Shown: piece by piece, positions 43,657-52,424 of the stretch
Position numbering within the stretch: the stretch's first letter is position 1
Layout of the letters: each line of letters opens with the position of its first letter
Notes under the pieces: generated by a model
What the model saw: the letters and a program-made list of their open reading frames with translations, nothing else
What the model was told of the DNA's origin: nothing
Databases searched by the model: none
NCBI RefSeq assembly: GCF_003984625.1
Contig: NZ_RWKH01000016.1
Span: 79,727-143,726 of the forward strand
Source of the DNA: Variovorax sp. DXTD-1
GTDB taxonomy: Bacteria; Pseudomonadota; Gammaproteobacteria; Burkholderiales; Burkholderiaceae_C
DNA length: 64,000 nucleotides
Reading direction: 5' to 3'
Made by a program: the position numbers and the translations under genes

Positions 43657-45285
43657 ATGCCACCGATATCCCCCGAAGAGACCCCCATTCCCCCGGCCCG
43701 GCCGCAGCCACCGAAGTTCGCGGCGCTGGAGCCGCTCAAGCTGCCCGTGTTCCGCATGCTGTGGAGCACCTGGCTCATCGCCAACATCTGCATGTGGATG
43801 AGCGACGTGGCGGCGGCGTGGATGATGACCTCGCTGACCACCTCGCCCATCTGGGTGGCGCTGGTGCAGTCGGCCTCCACCTTGCCGGTGTTCCTGCTGG
43901 GCCTGCCGAGCGGGGCACTGGCCGACATCCTCGACCGCCGGCGCTGGCTTGTGGCCACGCAGTTCTGGCTGGCGGGCACGGCCATCGTGCTGTGCGCGGC
44001 CATTGCACTGGACATGATGACCGCGCCGCTTTTGCTGGCGCTCACTTTCGCCAACGGCATCGGCCTGGCGCTGCGCTGGCCGGTGTTCTCGGCCATCGTG
44101 CCCGAGCTGGTGCCGCGGCCGCAGCTGCCGGCGGCGCTGGGCCTGAACGGCATCGCAATGAACGCCTCGCGCATCATCGGCCCGCTCACGGCCGGCATGC
44201 TGATTGCCAGCGCAGGCAGCGTCTGGGTGTTTGCGCTCAACGCGGTGCTGTCGGTGGCCTCGGGCTTCGTGGTGCTGCGCTGGCGGCGCGAGCACAAGCC
44301 CAATCCGCTGGGGCGCGAGCGACTCATCAGCGCTATGCGGGTGGGCGTGCAGTTCGTGTGGCAGTCGCAGCGCATGCGGGCCGTGCTCTCGCGCATCACC
44401 ATCTTCTTCTTTCATTCGACCGCGCTGCTCGCGCTGCTGCCGCTGCTGGCCCGCAACCTCGAGGGCGGCGGCGCCGGCACCTTCACGCTGCTGCTCGCGG
44501 CCATGGGCTCGGGCGCGATCGTCGCGGTGCTGTTTCTGCCGCGGCTGCGCCAGGCGCTGGGGCGCGACCAGCTGGTGCTGCGCGGCACAGTGCTGCAGTC
44601 GCTCGCCACCGCGGTGATGGCCTTTGCGCCCAACGCCTGGGTGGCCGTCCCCGCCATGTTCTTCTGCGGCATGGCGTGGATCACGGTGGCCAATTCGCTC
44701 TCCGTGTCGGCGCAGCTGGCGCTGCCCGACTGGGTGCGCGCTCGCGGCATGTCGACCTACCAGATGGCGATCATGGGTGCGAGCGCGATCGGCGCGGCGC
44801 TGTGGGGCCAGGTGGCCACCGTGACCAACCTGCGCTCCAGCCTGGAGATTGCCGCGGTGAGCGGCACGCTGCTGATGCTGGCGGCGCTGCGCTGGGTGAC
44901 CGACGTCTCGGGCGAAGAGGCCGACATGAGCCCCGCGCAGGCCGGCTGGGCGGCGGGCCCGCCCGCGGAAAAGCCCGAAGAAAACGGCCGAGTGGTCATC
45001 ACCATCGAATACATGATCGACCCCGCACGCGCGGCGGCCTTCCACCTCGTGATGCACCAGACCCGCCGCGCGCGGCTCGGCCAGGGCGCCATAGGTTGGG
45101 AACTGCTGCACGACATCTCGGAGCCCGGCCGCTACGTGGAAGAGATCGTCGACGAAAGCTGGACCGACCACCTGCGCCGTTTCAACCGCGCCACGGCCGC
45201 CGACATGGCCTTGCGCGAGCGGCGGCTGGCGTTCCACATCGGCGAATCGCCACCGGTGGTGACACGCTACGTGGTGCGGCGCTGA
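43657..45285 (+). CDS. MFS_3-family exporter with C-terminal soluble domain
   Basis: This 542-residue protein has about twelve hydrophobic segments in residues 25-415, of the EntS-like MFS_3 type (WSTWLIANICMWMSDVAAAWMM, given as one block, and GLPSGALADILDRRRW). A cytosolic tail of about 100 residues (VVITIEYMIDPARAAAF onwards) resembles an antibiotic-biosynthesis-monooxygenase-like ferredoxin fold, a known feature of this family. The substrate is unknown; relatives export siderophores or drugs. The ATG at 43657 was chosen because upstream in-frame sequence overlaps the ABC genes. It is convergent with ridA, with no intervening base. Confidence 0.83.
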   Translation: MPPISPEETPIPPARPQPPKFAALEPLKLPVFRMLWSTWLIANICMWMSDVAAAWMMTSLTTSPIWVALVQSASTLPVFLLGLPSGALADILDRRRWLVATQFWLAGTAIVLCAAIALDMMTAPLLLALTFANGIGLALRWPVFSAIVPELVPRPQLPAALGLNGIAMNASRIIGPLTAGMLIASAGSVWVFALNAVLSVASGFVVLRWRREHKPNPLGRERLISAMRVGVQFVWQSQRMRAVLSRITIFFFHSTALLALLPLLARNLEGGGAGTFTLLLAAMGSGAIVAVLFLPRLRQALGRDQLVLRGTVLQSLATAVMAFAPNAWVAVPAMFFCGMAWITVANSLSVSAQLALPDWVRARGMSTYQMAIMGASAIGAALWGQVATVTNLRSSLEIAAVSGTLLMLAALRWVTDVSGEEADMSPAQAGWAAGPPAEKPEENGRVVITIEYMIDPARAAAFHLVMHQTRRARLGQGAIGWELLHDISEPGRYVEEIVDESWTDHLRRFNRATAADMALRERRLAFHIGESPPVVTRYVVRR

Positions 45286-45771
45286 CTAGGTCTGACCGAC
45301 TAGCACGGCAACACCGTGCTGCGGCAGGTACATGGTGGCTTCCACTTCCACCAGCACCTCGTCGCCCGGCAGGAAGCGCGCGACCTCCACCACCGTGCTG
45401 ACCGGCGGTTCGCCCGGGTAGAAAAGCCCACGCACGCGGTTGTAGAACGCGTAGTGCGGCAGGTGGCGAAAGTACTGCACCAGCTTCACCACGTCTTCCA
45501 TGGCGCCGCCGTGTTCGGCCGCGATCTGGCGGATGCGCTCGAGCACGAACCAGCTCTGCGCGACGATGGGCGCTTCGAAGACGTCGACCGACATCTGGCT
45601 GGTGGCATAGCCCACGCCTTGCAGGGCAGTGCGGGCTTCCTCGGGAATGGCGTCGTAGCCGGCCACCGCGCGGCGGGTGGCCGGATCGACCGCGACGACG
45701 CCGCTCATGAAGACGAAATCACCCACGCGCTTGGCGGCGGCGTAGTTGGCCATTGGCTTGCCCATGCTCAT
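45286..45771 (-). CDS. RidA/YjgF-family protein
   Basis: This 161-residue protein has a RidA-like fold with DFVFMSGVVAVDPATR, VVKLVQYFRHLPHY and FLPGDEVLVEVEATMYLP. RidA proteins hydrolyse reactive enamine/imine intermediates. The arginine expected in the RidA active site is not clearly in the LV(E/K)VEA context, so it may be a Rid-like paralog of another subgroup. GGAG lies 8 nt before the ATG at 45771. It follows the tetronate operon on the same strand by 102 bp and could be its last gene. Confidence 0.85.
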   Translation of the reverse strand: MSMGKPMANYAAAKRVGDFVFMSGVVAVDPATRRAVAGYDAIPEEARTALQGVGYATSQMSVDVFEAPIVAQSWFVLERIRQIAAEHGGAMEDVVKLVQYFRHLPHYAFYNRVRGLFYPGEPPVSTVVEVARFLPGDEVLVEVEATMYLPQHGVAVLVGQT

Positions 45772-45818
45772 TGTGTTTGCTCCAGGATTCGACCGGGACG
45801 GATCACCGTGTGCCATGC

Positions 45819-45874
45819 AAGCCCCATGCCGAAAGGCCGCGGCGCGATGCGCGGCGACTGGGGGACTGGGGCTT
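45819..45874. repeat. Inverted repeat between otnI and ridA
   Basis: AAGCCCCA (45819-45826) and TGGGGCTT (45867-45874) are an exact 8-bp inverted repeat enclosing a CG-rich palindromic interior (GCGCGATGCGCG). It abuts the otnI stop. It may attenuate transcription into ridA. Confidence 0.4.
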
Positions 45875-46692
45875 CATGCGCGCTGCTGCAAGGCCCGCAG
45901 CCAGCCCAGGCCGGCCGAGGTACCGCCGGGTTCCGAGCCGCGCTTCGGCCGGTACTCGCAACCGACCCAGCCCTGCCAGCCGCATTGCGCCGAGACCTCG
46001 TCGATCAGGTTGAACAGGTATGGGTAGTTCTGCTCACCGATGTCGGGCTCGTGGCGTTCGGGCACGCCGGCAATCTGGATGTGGCCGACGCGGCCGGTCG
46101 GCAGGTATTTGCGGATCTTCATGGCCACGTCGCCCTCGACGATCTGGCAGTGGTACAGATCCATTTGCACCTTGAGGTTGGGCGCGCCCACCATATCGAC
46201 GATTTCGTGCGCGTGGTCTTGCCGGTTCAGAAAGAACCGCGGAATGTCGCGCGTGTTGATCGGCTCGATCAGCACGTCGCGGCCGGCCTTGGCGGCTTCG
46301 GCCGCAGCCCATCGCAGGTTGTCCACGTACACGGGCTGCACGGCCTCGCGCTCCAGGCCCTCAGGCACCAGGCCCGCCATGATGTGGATGCGCGGGCAGT
46401 CGAGCGCCACAGCGTAGTCGATGGCCTTGGCCATGCCTTCGCGAAACTCGGCGTCGCGGCCCGGCAAGCAGGCAAGGCCGCGCTCGCCGCCGTCCCAGTT
46501 GCCCGGCGGTCCGTTGAAGAGCACCTGCTGCAGGCCGTTGTGCTTCAGGCGAGCCGCAATCTCGTTGCGGTCATGGGCGTAGGGAAACAGATATTCGACG
46601 GCCTTGAAGCCGTCTTTCGCAGCGGCTTCGAAGCGGTCAAGAAATTCGAGTTCCGGATAGAGCATCGAGAGGTTGGCGGCAAATTGAGGCAT
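45874..46692 (-). CDS. otnI: 2-oxo-tetronate isomerase
   Basis: This 272-residue TIM-barrel protein is of the hydroxypyruvate isomerase-like family. It starts [20 protein letters not shown] and has [38 protein letters not shown] and [13 protein letters not shown], with the metal-binding E and D in the last two. OtnI converts 2-oxo-tetronate to 3-oxo-tetronate for phosphorylation by OtnK. The context (otnC 15 bp upstream, otnK, denD and ltnD in the same run) supports the assignment. Confidence 0.92.
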   Translation of the reverse strand: MPQFAANLSMLYPELEFLDRFEAAAKDGFKAVEYLFPYAHDRNEIAARLKHNGLQQVLFNGPPGNWDGGERGLACLPGRDAEFREGMAKAIDYAVALDCPRIHIMAGLVPEGLEREAVQPVYVDNLRWAAAEAAKAGRDVLIEPINTRDIPRFFLNRQDHAHEIVDMVGAPNLKVQMDLYHCQIVEGDVAMKIRKYLPTGRVGHIQIAGVPERHEPDIGEQNYPYLFNLIDEVSAQCGWQGWVGCEYRPKRGSEPGGTSAGLGWLRALQQRA

Positions 46693-46707
46693 GGGGTGCT
46701 TTTACTA

Positions 46708-47373
46708 TTACCAGCGCGCACCGAAAGTGCGGCGCAGTTCGTCGATCTGTTCATCGCTCAGCGGCTGGGGCTTGGCCATGCCGGTGAGCAGATGGAGCTT
46801 TGCGGTTTCTTCGAGTTCCTCGAGCACGGCCATCGCCGCGCCCGGCGTCTCGTGCCACACATTGGGGCCGAGGCGTTCGAGCATCACGGCGCGGATCGGC
46901 GTGCCGGCCGCACCGTGCCGCTCGATGGCTTGCGCGACCGACTCGGCCGCCTCGGGCGCGCCGGGGCGGTGATAGGGAATGAGCGGCACATGGCCGACCT
47001 TCATCACGAAATACGGCGTGAGCGCGGGTAGCAGTTCGTCGCCTTGTTGGTTTAGCGTGAGTGCAACGCAGTGCGTGCTGTGCGTATGAATCACGCAGGC
47101 CGTGCCTGCATCGAATTTTCGCGCCGCCGTATAGATGCGCGTGTGCAGGGCGATGGTCTTGCTGGCGCGGTCGCCAGCGGTCTGGTTGCCTTCCGTATCA
47201 AGCTTGGCCAGGCGCGCGGGGTCTAGAAAGCCGAGGCAGGCATCGGTCGGCGTGATGAGAAAGCCGTCGGCGAGCCGGACGCTGATGTTGCCGGCGGTGG
47301 CATGCACGTAGCCGCGTTCGAAAAGGCTGCGGCCTATGCGGCAGATTTCTTCTCGGGCTTGGGTTTCTTTCAT
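46708..47373 (-). CDS. otnC: 3-oxo-tetronate 4-phosphate decarboxylase (class II aldolase fold)
   Basis: This 221-residue class II aldolase/adducin-fold enzyme has GYVHATAGNISVRLADGFLITPTD (in blocks), the metal site HTHSTHCVAL, and H in PYHRPG. OtnC decarboxylates 3-oxo-tetronate 4-phosphate to DHAP. I set the start at 47373 (MKETQAREE), the usual N-terminus; an in-frame ATG at 47418 would extend into the inverted-repeat element. The ribosome site is weak, so its expression may depend on the transcript structure upstream. Confidence 0.92.
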   Translation of the reverse strand: MKETQAREEICRIGRSLFERGYVHATAGNISVRLADGFLITPTDACLGFLDPARLAKLDTEGNQTAGDRASKTIALHTRIYTAARKFDAGTACVIHTHSTHCVALTLNQQGDELLPALTPYFVMKVGHVPLIPYHRPGAPEAAESVAQAIERHGAAGTPIRAVMLERLGPNVWHETPGAAMAVLEELEETAKLHLLTGMAKPQPLSDEQIDELRRTFGARW

Positions 47374-47698
47374 TTTGTTTTTCTGCGCGTTGTGTTGCGC
47401 TGTTCGGGGCGCGTGCAAAGGCCACCGGGTACTCCCCTCCGCGAATGTCCCCCGCCTTCGGCTCCTCCTTTATTTCGCTGCGGGGAGCACCCGATGCCCT
47501 GTGCACTAGGGCACGCTCGTGGTGTACCGCTGATCAACGACTGCCCTGTGCAACGCACCCGCTGGCGGGGTGCCTTGCGCAGCGAAATAAAGGAGGAGGC
47601 CGCAGGCCGGGGGACATTCGCGGAGAAAGGTACCCCGTCGGCGGGTGCGCACCCCGAACGTGCGCGAGCGCGCCCTGAGCAAGTACCCGGCATGCAAT
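47374..47698. other. 325-bp gap in the tetronate operon filled by an inverted-repeat element
   Basis: The only gap longer than 300 bp in the window. I see no plausible gene: short open frames on both strands are made by the repeat itself, with repeated EIKEE-like and RNKGG-like strings. The element is given as a separate repeat entry (47395-47670). Its presence separates otnK from otnC, whereas the other otn genes are within 20 bp of each other. Confidence 0.8.
47395..47670. repeat. Large imperfect inverted repeat (about 85-bp arms, about 95-bp spacer), MITE-like
   Basis: The left arm (47395-47482) matches the reverse complement of the right arm (47578-47670). The inner 21 bp are identical (47462-47482 and 47578-47598), as is a 17-bp block CTCCGCGAATGTCCCCC (47437-47453) with its complement at 47609-47625. 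The ends carry GTTCGGGG and CCCCGAAC. The spacer has a direct TGCCCTGTGCA repeat at about 47516-area partners. No transposase is present. It would form a very stable hairpin in the operon mRNA. Confidence 0.85.
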
Positions 47699-48970
47699 TC
47701 ATGCCAGCACTGTAAATGCCTTGGTAAAAAAATCATCGCCCCCAAAGTTGCCAGACTTGAGCGCGATGTGCACCGACGTACCTGCCGCCACATCGGTGCC
47801 CGCATGGCACCACGGCACGCCGGGGTCAATCTGCGGACCGATCTGCATCTGCGCAATGCCCAGTGCCTGCACGCACGCGCCGGAGGTTTCGCCGCCTGCC
47901 ACCACGAGCCGGCGCACACCGCGCTCGACCAGGCCGCGCGCAATGGCTGCAACGGTGCGCTCGATCATGGCGCCGGCCTCTTCGATGCCGAGCCTGCCCT
48001 GCACCGACTTGACGGCACCCGCCTCGGCTGTGGAATAGACGAGCACTGGTTGCTTGTCGACGAGCGGTGTCGCCCAGGCCAAGGTTTCGGCCACAACATC
48101 GACCCCCGCGGCGATGCGCAGCGGATCGATGGCCAGTGCCGCGCCGCCGCGCTGAATGAAGTCGAGCACCTGACGGTTGGTGGCGAGCGAGCAACTGCCC
48201 GACACCACGGCACGCAATCCACCCGCAGCGGGCAGCGCGCTGGCTTGCGACGACGGCGCGAGGCCGAAGTTGGCCGGCAGGCCGATGGCCACGCCCGAGC
48301 CGGCGGTGACCAGCGGCATCTTGGCGATGGCCGGGCCGAGCCTCAGCAGGTCGTCGTTCGACACCGCATCGACGATCGCGATCGCCACGCCCTCGCCTTT
48401 CAGCTGTTCGATGCGCTCCGTGATGGCCGCCGCGCCGCGCGCCACCACCGCGTGGTCGATGAGCCCCACCTTGCGCTTGCACTGCGCCTGCAGCACGCGA
48501 ACGAGGTTCGGGTCGGTCATGGGCGTGAGCGGATGGTTCTGCATGCCGCTCTCGTTGAGCAGCACGTCGCCTGCGAACAGGTAGCCCTTGAAAACGGTTC
48601 GCTTGTTGTCGGGGAAGGCGGGCGTCGCGATGGTGAAGTCGCATTGCAGCGCCTCCATGAGCGCTTCGGTCACCGGGCCGATGTTGCCCTGCGGCGTGCT
48701 GTCGAAGGTGGAGCAGTACTTGAAGTAGATCTGCTGCGCGCCCTGGGCCTGCAGCCAGCGCAGCGCGGCGAGCGACTGCTCGATGGCTTCGGCCGGGGCG
48801 ATGGTGCGCGACTTGAGCGCGACCACGACGGCGTCGACTTCCGCATCGAGAGGCGTGGCGGGCACACCGATGGCTTGCACCACGCGCATGCCGGCGCGCA
48901 CGAGGTTGTTGGCGAGGTCGGTGGCGCCGGTGAAGTCGTCGGCAATGCAGCCGAGCAGCAGCTTGGGCAT
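47699..48970 (-). CDS. otnK: 3-oxo-tetronate 4-kinase (DUF1537 family)
   Basis: This 423-residue kinase has the four-carbon-acid-sugar-kinase N-terminal domain (LLLGCIADDFTGATDLANNLV in part, DSTPQGNIGPV, ATPAFPDNKRTVFKG) and the nucleotide-binding C-terminal domain (VVSGSCSLATNRQ, VVAGGETSGACVQAL, GVPWCHAGTD). It phosphorylates 3-oxo-tetronate at O4. It lies 4 bp from denD. Confidence 0.93.
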   Translation of the reverse strand: MPKLLLGCIADDFTGATDLANNLVRAGMRVVQAIGVPATPLDAEVDAVVVALKSRTIAPAEAIEQSLAALRWLQAQGAQQIYFKYCSTFDSTPQGNIGPVTEALMEALQCDFTIATPAFPDNKRTVFKGYLFAGDVLLNESGMQNHPLTPMTDPNLVRVLQAQCKRKVGLIDHAVVARGAAAITERIEQLKGEGVAIAIVDAVSNDDLLRLGPAIAKMPLVTAGSGVAIGLPANFGLAPSSQASALPAAGGLRAVVSGSCSLATNRQVLDFIQRGGAALAIDPLRIAAGVDVVAETLAWATPLVDKQPVLVYSTAEAGAVKSVQGRLGIEEAGAMIERTVAAIARGLVERGVRRLVVAGGETSGACVQALGIAQMQIGPQIDPGVPWCHAGTDVAAGTSVHIALKSGNFGGDDFFTKAFTVLA

Positions 48971-48973
48971 TGC

Positions 48974-49993
48974 TCAGTCCTTTGTGGCCACGACCAGCTT
49001 TACGGCCTGCGGGTTCTCGCGCACGTAGTCGCGCAAGATGGCGTCGAAACTCGCATCCGCCTTCAGGCCCAGCGCCTCGGCGCGCGCCGCATGAATACGG
49101 CTGGGCCAGCTGGTCACGATCTTGGCGATGTTTGCATCGGGCTCCCAGTCGATCAGCGACGTGGCCTCTTTGCCGGCAATGCGCTCGAGCGCATCTGCCA
49201 TTTCGCGCACGATGGTCGTCAAGGCGGGCAGGTTGACCGCGGTGCGCGCACCCCACTCGGCAGCGTTGGCCGTGGCCGCGCGGATGATGCCCGCAACGGT
49301 GTTGCCAGGCGATGCGAGGGCAACGGCTGTCTCGGGCGCCACGGGGCAGCGCGCGCGCTCACCAGCCAGCGGCTCGCGCAGCATGCCGCTCAGGAAGCTG
49401 GAGGCCGCGCCGTTCGGCCGGCCCGGCCGCACCGACACCGTCATGAGCCGCACGTTGCGGCCCTGCACGAAGCCCTTGCGCGTGAAGTCGGCCACGAGTT
49501 GTTCGCCGATGAACTTCTGGATGCCGTAGCTGTTCTGCGGCGTCGGCAGCGTGGTGTCCTCGATCACCGCGGGCAGGCGCTGCTCGGGCGAATCGCCGAA
49601 CACCGCGACCGAGCTGGAGAACACGAACACCGGCGCATGGCCCGCGCGTCGGCAGGCGTCGAGCAACGCACGCGTGGTGTCGAGATTGCTGCGCATGCCC
49701 AGGTCGAAGTCGGCCTCGCATTCGCCGCTCACCGCGGCGGCAAGGTGGAACACGGCGTGCGTGTCGGCCAGCGGCAGCACGCCGCTCACGGCCTGCTCGT
49801 AGAGGTCGCCTTGCACAAAGTGCACGCGGCCATCGGCTTGCAGGTCTGCGGGTGGCGGCACGCGGTCGGCCAGCGTGATGCGCGCGACGGGCTGGACCAC
49901 ACCGCCGGCCAATGCCAGCGGGCCGCCCGCGAGCAGCGTGCGCGCGAGCCGCGCACCGACAAAACCGCAACCTCCGGTGATGAGAATATTCAT
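48974..49993 (-). CDS. denD: D-erythronate dehydrogenase (NAD-dependent SDR)
   Basis: This 339-residue extended SDR has the Rossmann motif GGCGFVGARLARTL, VFHLAAAVSGECE, the catalytic SSSVAVFG and YGIQK (YxxxK), and VRPGRPNG. DenD oxidises D-erythronate to 2-oxo-tetronate. Its place in one operon with OtnI, OtnK and OtnC, plus LtnD, makes the assignment strong. It starts 18 bp after the ltnD stop. Confidence 0.92.
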   Translation of the reverse strand: MNILITGGCGFVGARLARTLLAGGPLALAGGVVQPVARITLADRVPPPADLQADGRVHFVQGDLYEQAVSGVLPLADTHAVFHLAAAVSGECEADFDLGMRSNLDTTRALLDACRRAGHAPVFVFSSSVAVFGDSPEQRLPAVIEDTTLPTPQNSYGIQKFIGEQLVADFTRKGFVQGRNVRLMTVSVRPGRPNGAASSFLSGMLREPLAGERARCPVAPETAVALASPGNTVAGIIRAATANAAEWGARTAVNLPALTTIVREMADALERIAGKEATSLIDWEPDANIAKIVTSWPSRIHAARAEALGLKADASFDAILRDYVRENPQAVKLVVATKD

Positions 49994-50011
49994 GATGCTT
50001 GTCTTCCTTGT

Positions 50012-50935
50012 TCAGGCTTTCTTGTCGGCAGCCGGCAGTTCGATGCCGGGAAAAATCTTGATGACCGCGCTGTCGTCTTCGCGCGCAAAACCTGCGGTAG
50101 AGGCCTGCATGAACATCTGGTGCGCGGTGGACGAGAGCGGCAGCGGAAACTTGCTGGCGCGCGCCACGTCGAGCACCAGGCCCAGGTCTTTCACGAAGAT
50201 GTCGACGGCCGAGAGCGGCGTGTAGTCGCCCGCCAGCACGTGCGCCATGCGGTTTTCGAACATCCAGCTGTTGCCCGCGCTGTGCGTGATGACCTCGTAC
50301 AGCGCGGCCGGGTCCACGCCTTCGCGCAGGCCCAGTGCCATGGCCTCGGCCGCCGCGGCAATGTGCACGCCGGCCAGCAGCTGGTTGATGATCTTGACCT
50401 TGCTGCCCGCACCCGCGCGGTCTCCAAGACGATAAACCTTGGCCGCCATCGCGTCGAGCACGGCGCCGGCTTTTTCATAGGCCGCGGCCGTGCCGGCGGT
50501 CATCATCGTCATCTGCCCGCTCGCGGCCTTGGCGGCGCCGCCGGAAATCGGCGCGTCGAGGTACAGGATGCCCTGCGCGGCCAGGCGCGCCTCGAGCGCG
50601 ACCGACCCGTTCGGGTCGACGGTGGAGCACATCACGAACAGGCTGCCGGGCTTCATCGATGCCGCGCAGCCGGGTGTGGTGCCGTCGCCGAACAGCACCG
50701 ACTCGGTCTGCGCCGCATTGACCACCACGGAAACGACGATGTCGCACTGCCCGCCGAGCGCGGCCAGCGTGTCGCAGGCCACACCGCCGTCGCGAGCAAA
50801 GGCGTGGGCCACGTCCAGGCGCACGTCGAACACGTGCGGCTCGTAGCCCGCGCGGCGCAGCGATTGCGCCATGCCGCTGCCCATCGCGCCGAGGCCCACG
50901 ACGCCGACGATGGGGTTGTTGGTGTTGTTTGTCAT
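50012..50935 (-). CDS. ltnD: L-threonate dehydrogenase (beta-hydroxyacid dehydrogenase family)
   Basis: This 307-residue enzyme has the NAD-binding VVGLGAMGSGMAQSL at the start and the substrate and catalytic blocks DAPISGGAAKAASG and GSKVKIINQLLAGVH, in which K is catalytic. LtnD oxidises L-threonate at C2 to 2-oxo-tetronate, the same product as DenD. GGAG precedes the ATG at good spacing. It lies 15 bp after the transporter gene. Confidence 0.92.
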   Translation of the reverse strand: MTNNTNNPIVGVVGLGAMGSGMAQSLRRAGYEPHVFDVRLDVAHAFARDGGVACDTLAALGGQCDIVVSVVVNAAQTESVLFGDGTTPGCAASMKPGSLFVMCSTVDPNGSVALEARLAAQGILYLDAPISGGAAKAASGQMTMMTAGTAAAYEKAGAVLDAMAAKVYRLGDRAGAGSKVKIINQLLAGVHIAAAAEAMALGLREGVDPAALYEVITHSAGNSWMFENRMAHVLAGDYTPLSAVDIFVKDLGLVLDVARASKFPLPLSSTAHQMFMQASTAGFAREDDSAVIKIFPGIELPAADKKA

Positions 50936-50950
50936 GTTGCCGTTCTCCGA

Positions 50951-52279
50951 TCAGCGATTGACGAGCTGCTTGGGCGTGAGCCACACGCCGATGGCCCCGA
51001 GCACCAGCGCCGCGGCCAGCACGTACATGCCGATCTGCGTGCTGCCGGTGAGGTCTTTGAGGTAGCCGATGAGATAGGGGCTGACGAAGCCCGCGAGGTT
51101 GCCCACCGAATTGATGACCGCAATGCCGGCAGCCGCGGCCGTGCCCGACAAGAAGGCGGTGGGCAGCGACCAGAACAGCGGCGCGCAGGTGAGCACGCCG
51201 GCCGCGGCAAGCGAAAGGAATGCGAGCGACACGACCGTATTCTGCGTGTACGAGGCCGCGACGGTGAAGCCGATCGCGCCCATCAGCGCGGGCACGATCA
51301 GGTGCCAGCGGCGCTCCTGCCGGCGGTCGGCGCTGCGGCCGAAAAGGTTCATCGCGACGATCGCGCAGATGAACGGAATGGCGCTCAACAGGCCGATGTG
51401 CAGGTTGCCCTTGACGCCCGTGGCCTTGACCAGCGTGGGCAGCCAGAAGGTCAGCGCGTATTGGCCCATGACGAAGGCAAAGTAGATCAGCGCCATCCAC
51501 CACACCCGCGCATCGCGGAACATGGCGCCCACCGAGTGCGGCCCCTTGGCGCCGTGCGCCTGGTCGCGCTCGACCTCGCGCTGCAGCAGGCGCTTTTCTT
51601 CGGGATCGAGCCAGCGCGCATGCTGGATGCCGTTGTCCAGGTAGACCAGCACCATCACGCCGACGATCACGGCCGGAATCGCTTCGATGATGAACATCCA
51701 CTGCCAGCCTTCCATGGACGACACGCCATGGAACGCATCCATGATCCAGCCCGAGAGCGGATTGCCGAAGATGCCCGCCACCGGAATGGCCGACATGAAG
51801 ACCGCGATGATGCGCGCGCGCCGGTGCGCCGGGTACCAGTGGGTGAGGTACAGGATCACGCCGGGGTAGAAGCCCGCCTCCGCCACGCCGAGCAGAAAAC
51901 GCAGGATGTAGAAGCTGGTGGGCGTTTCCACGAACACGAAGCAGGCCGAGAGCACGCCCCAGGTGATCATGATTCGCGCAATCCAGATGCGCGCGCCCAC
52001 GCGGTTGAGCAGCAGGTTGCTCGGTACCTCGAACAGGAAGTAGCCGAGAAAGAAGATGCCGGCGCCAAGTCCGAACACGGTTTCGCTGAAGCCCAGGTCT
52101 TGTCCCATCTGGAGCTTGGCGAAGCCCACGTTCACGCGGTCGAGATACGCGACCACGTAGCAGAGCATCAGAAAGGGAACGAGGCGCCAGAACACCTTGG
52201 TGTAGGCACGCTTCTCGAGCGCGACGTCGGCTGGCGTGTCCGCGGCGGCAGGCAGCGGCGCGTGGAGTGTTGAAGTCAT
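50951..52279 (-). CDS. MFS transporter, ACS family, probable tetronate importer
   Basis: This 442-residue protein has twelve predicted helices and the anion:cation symporter family motifs YLDRVNVGFAKLQMGQDLGFS, GAGIFFLGYFLFEVPSN and THWYPAHRRARI (given in blocks). Such carriers take up sugar acids by proton symport. It is the first structural gene after gntR and is followed by ltnD, so threonate and erythronate are the likely substrates. No ribosome site is obvious upstream. Confidence 0.9.
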   Translation of the reverse strand: MTSTLHAPLPAAADTPADVALEKRAYTKVFWRLVPFLMLCYVVAYLDRVNVGFAKLQMGQDLGFSETVFGLGAGIFFLGYFLFEVPSNLLLNRVGARIWIARIMITWGVLSACFVFVETPTSFYILRFLLGVAEAGFYPGVILYLTHWYPAHRRARIIAVFMSAIPVAGIFGNPLSGWIMDAFHGVSSMEGWQWMFIIEAIPAVIVGVMVLVYLDNGIQHARWLDPEEKRLLQREVERDQAHGAKGPHSVGAMFRDARVWWMALIYFAFVMGQYALTFWLPTLVKATGVKGNLHIGLLSAIPFICAIVAMNLFGRSADRRQERRWHLIVPALMGAIGFTVAASYTQNTVVSLAFLSLAAAGVLTCAPLFWSLPTAFLSGTAAAAGIAVINSVGNLAGFVSPYLIGYLKDLTGSTQIGMYVLAAALVLGAIGVWLTPKQLVNR

Positions 52280-52352
52280 TGGAGGAAGTCCGTTGGATGA
52301 TGAACCGGGTCTCGCTTGAGCGGTGCGTCCGGTGCGTCGCCCTTATTTGTCA

Positions 52353-52363
52353 GGTCATCATAT
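52353..52363. promoter_or_regulatory. Candidate half-site for the GntR regulator
   Basis: GGTCATCATAT lies in the 145-bp gap between gntR and the transporter gene. It is AT-rich on its right side (AAATCTG) where an inverted half would fit poorly. It resembles half of a FadR-subfamily palindrome. Only weak support. Confidence 0.25.
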
Positions 52364-52424
52364 AAATCTGAAACAGGCGATCTGCCTCGGGTAAACCCGC
52401 AAGCTACACCTCGTTTCCTTTTCT

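Noticed and set aside
47406..47715. Short open frames on both strands within the operon inverted repeat
   Set aside because: They are produced by the repeat and mirror each other. They have no ribosome sites and no similarity to a real family that I recognise.
47645..52273. A 1542-codon open frame on the plus strand opposite the tetronate operon
   Set aside because: It is a mirror of high-GC third-position bias. The translation is Arg/His/Gly/Ala-rich with no domain, and the opposite strand carries seven recognisable genes.
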